Part shown: positions 5,128 through 8,595 of the stretch, piece after piece
Numbering within the stretch: the stretch's first letter is position 1
How the letters are laid out: the number at the start of each line of letters is the position of its first letter
Source of the DNA: Deltaproteobacteria bacterium
GTDB lineage: Bacteria > Desulfobacterota_E > Deferrimicrobia > Deferrimicrobiales > Deferrimicrobiaceae
Assembly: GCA_023489025.1 (NCBI GenBank)
Contig: JAMDCN010000056.1
Location: 1-8,595, forward strand
Length of the DNA stretch: 8,595 nt
Direction: 5' to 3'
Notes under the pieces: model-generated
The model's input: the letters and a program-made list of their open reading frames with translations, nothing else
Told to the model about the DNA's origin: nothing
Database searches by the model: none
Translations under genes and position numbers: made by a program

Positions 5128-5454
5128 CTACTCGCCGGCCTGAATGTTGGGGAGGCCCCGAAGCTTCGGTGACGAATTCTGCTCGGAGACGTCCATATTC
5201 AGCCACTTCCCCTTCTCCTCTTTTTTCACGGATCGATGGGGCAATGCTCCGGTTTCCATCGGGCCACGGACCTGTCCCGATTCCGTTTGCATCGCAGCGT
5301 TCCCGGAAGAGCTTCCGAAGTCGGTCCATTCCGAGGGATTCGTCGTCCCGTACCGGCCCGCCCCTTCGCTATCCGCCAAAACCGCGCCCGCCGATCCGAT
5401 CACCATTCCCGCCGTCATCAGAACAGCAACTACGACTGCCATATAGCTTTTCAT
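5128..5454 (-). CDS. Small secreted protein of unknown function
   Basis: I do not recognise a family. The 108-residue product has a clear Sec signal peptide (MKSYMAVVVAVLMTAGMVIG), with cleavage expected after VLA near residue 28. That leaves about 80 mature residues that are polar, rich in Gly, Ser, Glu and Asn, and free of cysteine. The mature part looks loosely ordered (GSSSGNAAMQTESGQ in the middle) and ends in KLRGLPNIQAGE. I chose the ATG at 5454 because AGGGGAGG ends eight bases upstream of it; the ATG at 5460 is only two bases from that site. Codon use is more A/T-ending than in the left-hand genes (TAT, GTA, GTT and GCT near the start), as in the next two upstream genes. It may be read through from the stress-protein gene or have its own promoter. 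A strong terminator follows it. Confidence 0.7.
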   Translation of the reverse strand: MKSYMAVVVAVLMTAGMVIGSAGAVLADSEGAGRYGTTNPSEWTDFGSSSGNAAMQTESGQVRGPMETGALPHRSVKKEEKGKWLNMDVSEQNSSPKLRGLPNIQAGE

Positions 5455-5460
5455 CCCCAT

Positions 5461-5598
5461 GTCCTCCCCTGCGGCCCGTCGGTTGAATGACGATTGCCAT
5501 TTTCCCTTCTGCAGGTGAGATGACCGGCCACTGTGGGGGGTTGCGTACCGGAGACATTTTCCGGGGATTCGCGTACGGAGGCGATTTCCCCGAAAGCG
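5461..5598. other. Non-coding spacer with an imperfect direct repeat
   Basis: The 138 bp between the small secreted gene and the stress-protein gene contain two related units starting GCGTAC at 5543 and 5571, each continuing with GGAG, then C, then TTCC. They are 28 bp apart. CGGGGA (5562-5567) and TCCCCG (5587-5592) could pair across a 19-base loop, but no T run follows on the minus strand, so I do not call a terminator. I see no convincing promoter for the downstream gene. Confidence 0.4.
5463..5470 (-). promoter_or_regulatory. Ribosome binding site that decides the start of the small secreted gene
   Basis: AGGGGAGG on the minus strand lies 8 bases from the ATG at 5454 and only 2 from the ATG at 5460. 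The first spacing is normal and the second is too short, so translation should begin at MKSYMAV. Confidence 0.75.
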
Positions 5599-6519
5599 CT
5601 ATCCTTGTCCGGGCTCTTTGACCCGCACTGGCACCAGCAGCAGCGGAAGAACCGAGCGGCTGGTCACATTCGGCGTGGCGCTCCCCGACCAGAAGGCGTC
5701 CATCCCGGTTTTCCCGTGGGTCGCCAGGACGATCAGGTCGGCCATCGTCCGTTTCGATGCGCCGAGGATGACGATGACGGGATCGCCACGGCGGACATCG
5801 GCCGTTGCCGTAAGCCCCGCAGCCTGTAATGCGGTCACGTGACCATGCAGGTATTCCTTCGCATCCTTCTCGGCCAGGTCCAGCAATGCATGGGTTGCCC
5901 CGGGCAGTAACTTCGCCGTTGCAGCCTCTTGCCCCGATAACGTGTCGAATGTGTGAACCGCCATGATGAGGCATAACCCGGCTCCTCCGATTTTTGCCAG
6001 AGATGCCGCAACCTTCAACCCCTCTTCGTGGTCAGGGTTGCCGTCCAATGCCACCAGCATCCGGTGGCAGGAAAACGCGGGCGAGACTCCGGTCGTGACA
6101 GGCGGTACGAGCAGGACCGGCGTTGTCCCAAGTCTGATCACCTGCTGGGCGATGCTGCCGAACATGATGCCGCGTATACCTCCGCGACCATGGGTGCACA
6201 TCACGATCAGGTCAGGACCCAATTCCCCCACATGCTCGGCGATGCTGCGCGCCACATCGTTCACTTTATTGCCGTGCACATGTCGTTCCACGGATAGATC
6301 GGCGGGAAATGCCCGGGCGGCCACCTCGTCCAGATAGTCGCGAGCTTCATCGAAACTCGTCAGGTGGCGCTCCCCGTGGATATCCTGCGGCGCACCGTGC
6401 TCGATCACATGGAACAGGGTAACCGCCGCACCGAACGTTCTGGCAAGGTAAACGGCGGCAGCCAGGGATACTTCCGCCATGCGTGATCCGTCCAGGGGGA
6501 CTAACAGGTGTTTGAACAT
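5599..6519 (-). CDS. Tandem universal stress protein (two UspA domains)
   Basis: A 306-residue cytoplasmic protein of two Usp domains (about 1-140 and 151-299), the usual size for fused pairs. Domain 1 opens KHLLVPLDGS and has the nucleotide-binding signature HGRGGIRGIMFGSIAQQV (110-127; G-2x-G-9x-G-S). Domain 2 opens HRMLVALDG and has HGKTGMDAFWSGSATPNV (268-285), also with the G-2x-G-9x-G-S spacing. ATP or AMP binding is therefore likely in both. Such proteins raise survival under starvation, oxidative or metal stress and often act by binding partners. The ATG lies 4 bp past the stop of the Nramp gene, and its ribosome binding site (GGGGTGA) overlaps that stop, so the two are translationally coupled. 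The pairing suggests a role in metal or oxidative stress alongside the transporter. Confidence 0.94.
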   Translation of the reverse strand: MFKHLLVPLDGSRMAEVSLAAAVYLARTFGAAVTLFHVIEHGAPQDIHGERHLTSFDEARDYLDEVAARAFPADLSVERHVHGNKVNDVARSIAEHVGELGPDLIVMCTHGRGGIRGIMFGSIAQQVIRLGTTPVLLVPPVTTGVSPAFSCHRMLVALDGNPDHEEGLKVAASLAKIGGAGLCLIMAVHTFDTLSGQEAATAKLLPGATHALLDLAEKDAKEYLHGHVTALQAAGLTATADVRRGDPVIVILGASKRTMADLIVLATHGKTGMDAFWSGSATPNVTSRSVLPLLLVPVRVKEPGQG

Positions 6520-6523
6520 TTTT

Positions 6524-7825
6524 TCACCCCGCTACAAACGTCTGATAGACCAGATACACGTTCAAGAAGATGATCAGGGCCGCCACGATACCGGTCAGTG
6601 CCGTGGTAGCAGGGTGGTTCACCAGGATTCCCATCTCCGTTTTCCGTCTTGTGAAGATGATCAGCGGGATGATGGCGAACGGCAGGCCGAAACTGAGCAC
6701 CACCTGGCTGATCACCAAGGTGCGCGTCGGGTCCAGACCGATGGAGATGACGACCAGAGACGGGATGATCGTGACAAGGCGGCGGATCCAGACAGGGATC
6801 TGTCTTTTCAGGAAACCTTGCATCATCACCTGCCCGGCCATCGTCCCCACGGCGGAGGAGGACAGGCCGGAGGCCAGAAGGGAAACGGCAAAGATCCAGC
6901 TGGATGCCCTGCCCAGCAACGGCTCCAGAGTGCGATGCGCCGTCTCAAGAGATCCGACCTCGGTCAGCCCATGCCGGAAGAACGTAGCGGCTGCCATGAT
7001 CAGCATCGCCATGTTGATCAGGCTTGCCAATCCCATTGCGACGAACACATCCATCATCTCATAGCGGAACAGCCTGCGCATCTGGATCGGGTCTTTTACC
7101 ACAACGCGGCCTTGGGTTAAGGCGGAATGGAGAAAGATCGCATGGGGCATGACCGTGGCGCCCAGAATTCCCGTCGCGAGGAGTACGCTCTCCTTTCCTG
7201 CAAACCGCGGCACGACCGAATGGTACAGCAGGTTCCCCCACTCGGGTCGATCCAGCAAGGTTTCGACCAGATAGCAGGCCGCCACAACGCCCACCAGGGC
7301 CGTGATGGCCGCTTCGATCGGGCGGAAGCCGTATCGCTCCAGGCCAAGGATGAGGAAGGTGACGATCGCCGTCAGGATGCCCGCTATCCATAGGGGAATG
7401 CCGAACAGCAGGTTGAAACCGACCGCCGCCCCGAGGAACTCCGCCAGATCGGTCGCCATGGCGACGATCTCCATCAGCCCCCACATCCCAATGACGACAG
7501 GGCGCGGGAAGCGATTCCGGCAATGTTCCGCGAGATTCATTCCCGTGGCGATGCCGAGCTTGGCCGACAGCGTCTGGAGAAGCATCGCCATCAGGTTGCT
7601 GGCAACGATCACCCAGAGAAGGGTGTACCCGAACCGGGCTCCTCCCTGGATATTGGTGGCGAAGTTTCCGGGATCTATATAAGCGACGCTGGCGATGAAG
7701 GCCGGCCCCATAAAGGGGAGAAAACGGGAAATGCGCCCCTTCGGGCTGCGATCGGCCAGAACATCCAGCGCATCCTCGGTCGTCCCGCCGCTGACGGTCT
7801 TCTCATGCGGTGTTGCGTCGGACAT
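6524..7825 (-). CDS. mntH: Nramp-family divalent metal (Mn/Fe) transporter
   Basis: An inner-membrane protein of 433 residues with about 11 hydrophobic segments, importing Mn2+ or Fe2+ with protons. The defining motifs are present: DPGNFATNI in TM1 (Asp51, Asn54) and ATVMPHAIFLHS in TM6 (Met226, His228). These are the metal-binding unwound helices; the Met favours soft transition metals over Mg or Al. A soluble N-terminus of about 30 residues precedes TM1. The start at 7825 is set by GGAGGGG just upstream, while the frame stays open to 7873. It overlaps the 3' end of the kinase gene by 23 bp and is followed after 4 bp by the stress-protein gene. GC content in lines counted by hand is about 52-63%, against about 73% in the kinase, and A/T-ending codons are frequent, which may indicate transfer. 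No Mn riboswitch or MntR box can be placed, because the upstream DNA is kinase coding sequence. The symbol is by family. Confidence 0.93.
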   Translation of the reverse strand: MSDATPHEKTVSGGTTEDALDVLADRSPKGRISRFLPFMGPAFIASVAYIDPGNFATNIQGGARFGYTLLWVIVASNLMAMLLQTLSAKLGIATGMNLAEHCRNRFPRPVVIGMWGLMEIVAMATDLAEFLGAAVGFNLLFGIPLWIAGILTAIVTFLILGLERYGFRPIEAAITALVGVVAACYLVETLLDRPEWGNLLYHSVVPRFAGKESVLLATGILGATVMPHAIFLHSALTQGRVVVKDPIQMRRLFRYEMMDVFVAMGLASLINMAMLIMAAATFFRHGLTEVGSLETAHRTLEPLLGRASSWIFAVSLLASGLSSSAVGTMAGQVMMQGFLKRQIPVWIRRLVTIIPSLVVISIGLDPTRTLVISQVVLSFGLPFAIIPLIIFTRRKTEMGILVNHPATTALTGIVAALIIFLNVYLVYQTFVAG

Positions 7826-8595
7826 CGATCCCCTCCGCCACCGGCAAGGCGAGGGAGAACTCCACGCCCCCATCCGCCGGCAGGTTCCGTACCGCGAGCC
7901 CCCCCTCGTGCTCGTCGGCGATGCGGGAACAGATGGAGAGCCCCAGTCCCGTCCCGCCGTCCTTCGTGGTGTAGAACGGGTCGAAGATCCGCTCGAGGTT
8001 CTCCTCCGGGATCGGCGGCCCCGTATTCGCGACGCGCACCCGCACGTACTCCTTCCCTCCCTGCCGCTCCGTCCCGAGGGCGAAGGTCAGCGTTCCACCC
8101 CCCCCGGGCGCCATCGCCTGCACCCCGTTCAACGCGATGTTCAGCAGGAGCTGCGCCAGCAGGTCCGGATCCCCCATCACCTTCGGGAGAGCGGCGGCCC
8201 CGTCCGTGACCGCGACCGTCTCCACCCCCTCCTTGCGCGCCTGGGTCGACACGAGCGACACCACGCGGTCGATCAACGATTTCGGCTCCACCGGCCGCAG
8301 GGAAGCCGGGATCGGCCGCGCGAAGGAGAGGAACCGGTCCGCGGTCTGGCCGAGCCGGTCGATCTCCTCGATATGCAGCTCGAGCATCCGCCGCTCGGGC
8401 ACGCCTTCCGGGACGGCGTCCCGCAGGATCTCCGCGGTCCCCTTCAGGGCGTGGAGCGGGTTCTTGATCTCGTGGGCGATCCCCGCCGTCATCTCGCCCA
8501 GCGCCCCGAGCTTCCCCGCGCGGATCAGCTGCGCTTCGATCCGCCGTTGCTCCGCGAGGGCGTCGCCAAGCCGGGCCGCCAGCCGTTCCTGCTGC
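7803..8595 (-). CDS. Sensor histidine kinase, C-terminal transmitter (5' end outside window)
   Basis: The visible 263 residues hold the whole kinase core, and the frame stays open to the window edge. A coiled-coil-like stretch (QQERLAARLGDALAEQRRIEAQL) leads into the H-box GEMTAGIAHEIKNPLHALKG, with the phosphorylated His in AHEIKNP. Then come the N-box (LLLNIALNGVQAM), the F-box (IFDPFYTTK) and G2 (GGTGLGLSI). The G1 box reads VANTGPPIP instead of the usual DxGxG, so the adenine-binding Asp is Asn. H-box type and core resemble NtrB/AtoS-like kinases that pair with NtrC-type regulators; the partner and the sensing domain would lie to the right, outside the window. The stop codon lies inside the Nramp gene (23-bp overlap), so kinase and transporter are co-transcribed. 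An ATG at 8492 lies within the H-box and is not the real start. Confidence 0.92.
   Translation of the reverse strand, partial: QQERLAARLGDALAEQRRIEAQLIRAGKLGALGEMTAGIAHEIKNPLHALKGTAEILRDAVPEGVPERRMLELHIEEIDRLGQTADRFLSFARPIPASLRPVEPKSLIDRVVSLVSTQARKEGVETVAVTDGAAALPKVMGDPDLLAQLLLNIALNGVQAMAPGGGGTLTFALGTERQGGKEYVRVRVANTGPPIPEENLERIFDPFYTTKDGGTGLGLSICSRIADEHEGGLAVRNLPADGGVEFSLALPVAEGIDVRRNTA
7830..7836 (-). promoter_or_regulatory. Ribosome binding site that decides the Nramp start
   Basis: GGAGGGG on the minus strand, ending 4 bases before the ATG at 7825 and lying inside the kinase reading frame. It selects the MSDATPHEK start over the longer form from 7873, whose extra 16 residues (MGAWSSPSPCRWRRGS) look like out-of-frame kinase sequence. 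Confidence 0.8.

Noticed and set aside
5562..5592. Hairpin behind the stress-protein gene as an intrinsic terminator
   Set aside because: The stem is only 6 bp with a 19-base loop and is followed on the minus strand by GGAAAATG rather than a T run.
7523..8209. Plus-strand 228-codon frame crossing the Nramp-kinase junction
   Set aside because: It is antisense to both genes and becomes an Arg/Pro/Ser-rich tail characteristic of shadow frames.

Overview
The window is 8.6 kb of GC-rich DNA (about 70% GC in several lines counted by hand, lower in others) from a Gram-negative bacterium. The gene set is an octaheme cytochrome c of the hydroxylamine oxidoreductase (HAO) family, a cysteine-free Crp/Fnr regulator, a secreted transglutaminase-TPR protein and a Geobacter-like two-component kinase. 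It suggests a Desulfobacterota or 'deltaproteobacterial' type genome, or another uncultured lineage with similar habits. That placement is inference. Almost every gene is on the minus strand. I see no rRNA, tRNA, CRISPR array, transposase or phage gene.

Layout, left to right. Positions 2-298 (+) hold the C-terminal end of an unrecognised protein, converging on a minus-strand pair: a double-ACT regulator (832-1377) followed by peptide deformylase def (310-819). Next is a respiratory or N-oxide module: a Crp/Fnr regulator (2973-3662, -) and then an HAO-family octaheme cytochrome (1531-2841, -). Between them lies an FNR/DNR-type box (2941-2954), spaced almost exactly as in a class II activated promoter. 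Upstream of the regulator, facing away from it, is a broken gene (3745-3884, +). It carries the first few residues and the last ~40 residues of a 3-hydroxyisobutyrate dehydrogenase-family protein, with the middle missing. A secreted transglutaminase-like/TPR protein follows (3888-4976, -).

The right part begins with a 32-bp perfect palindrome that works as a terminator (5064-5095). Then come a small secreted protein of unknown function (5128-5454, -), a tandem universal stress protein (5599-6519, -), an Nramp-type Mn/Fe transporter (6524-7825, -) and the C-terminal part of a sensor histidine kinase (7803-8595, -, cut by the window end). The kinase, transporter and stress protein are packed as one operon, with a 23-bp overlap and then a 4-bp gap. 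The transporter, stress protein and small secreted gene use more A/T-ending codons than their neighbours and may have a different history.

The most interesting points are the stand-alone HAO-type cytochrome that appears to be controlled by its adjacent Fnr-like regulator, and the internally deleted dehydrogenase at the edge of that module. I found no clear evidence of a wholly new system.
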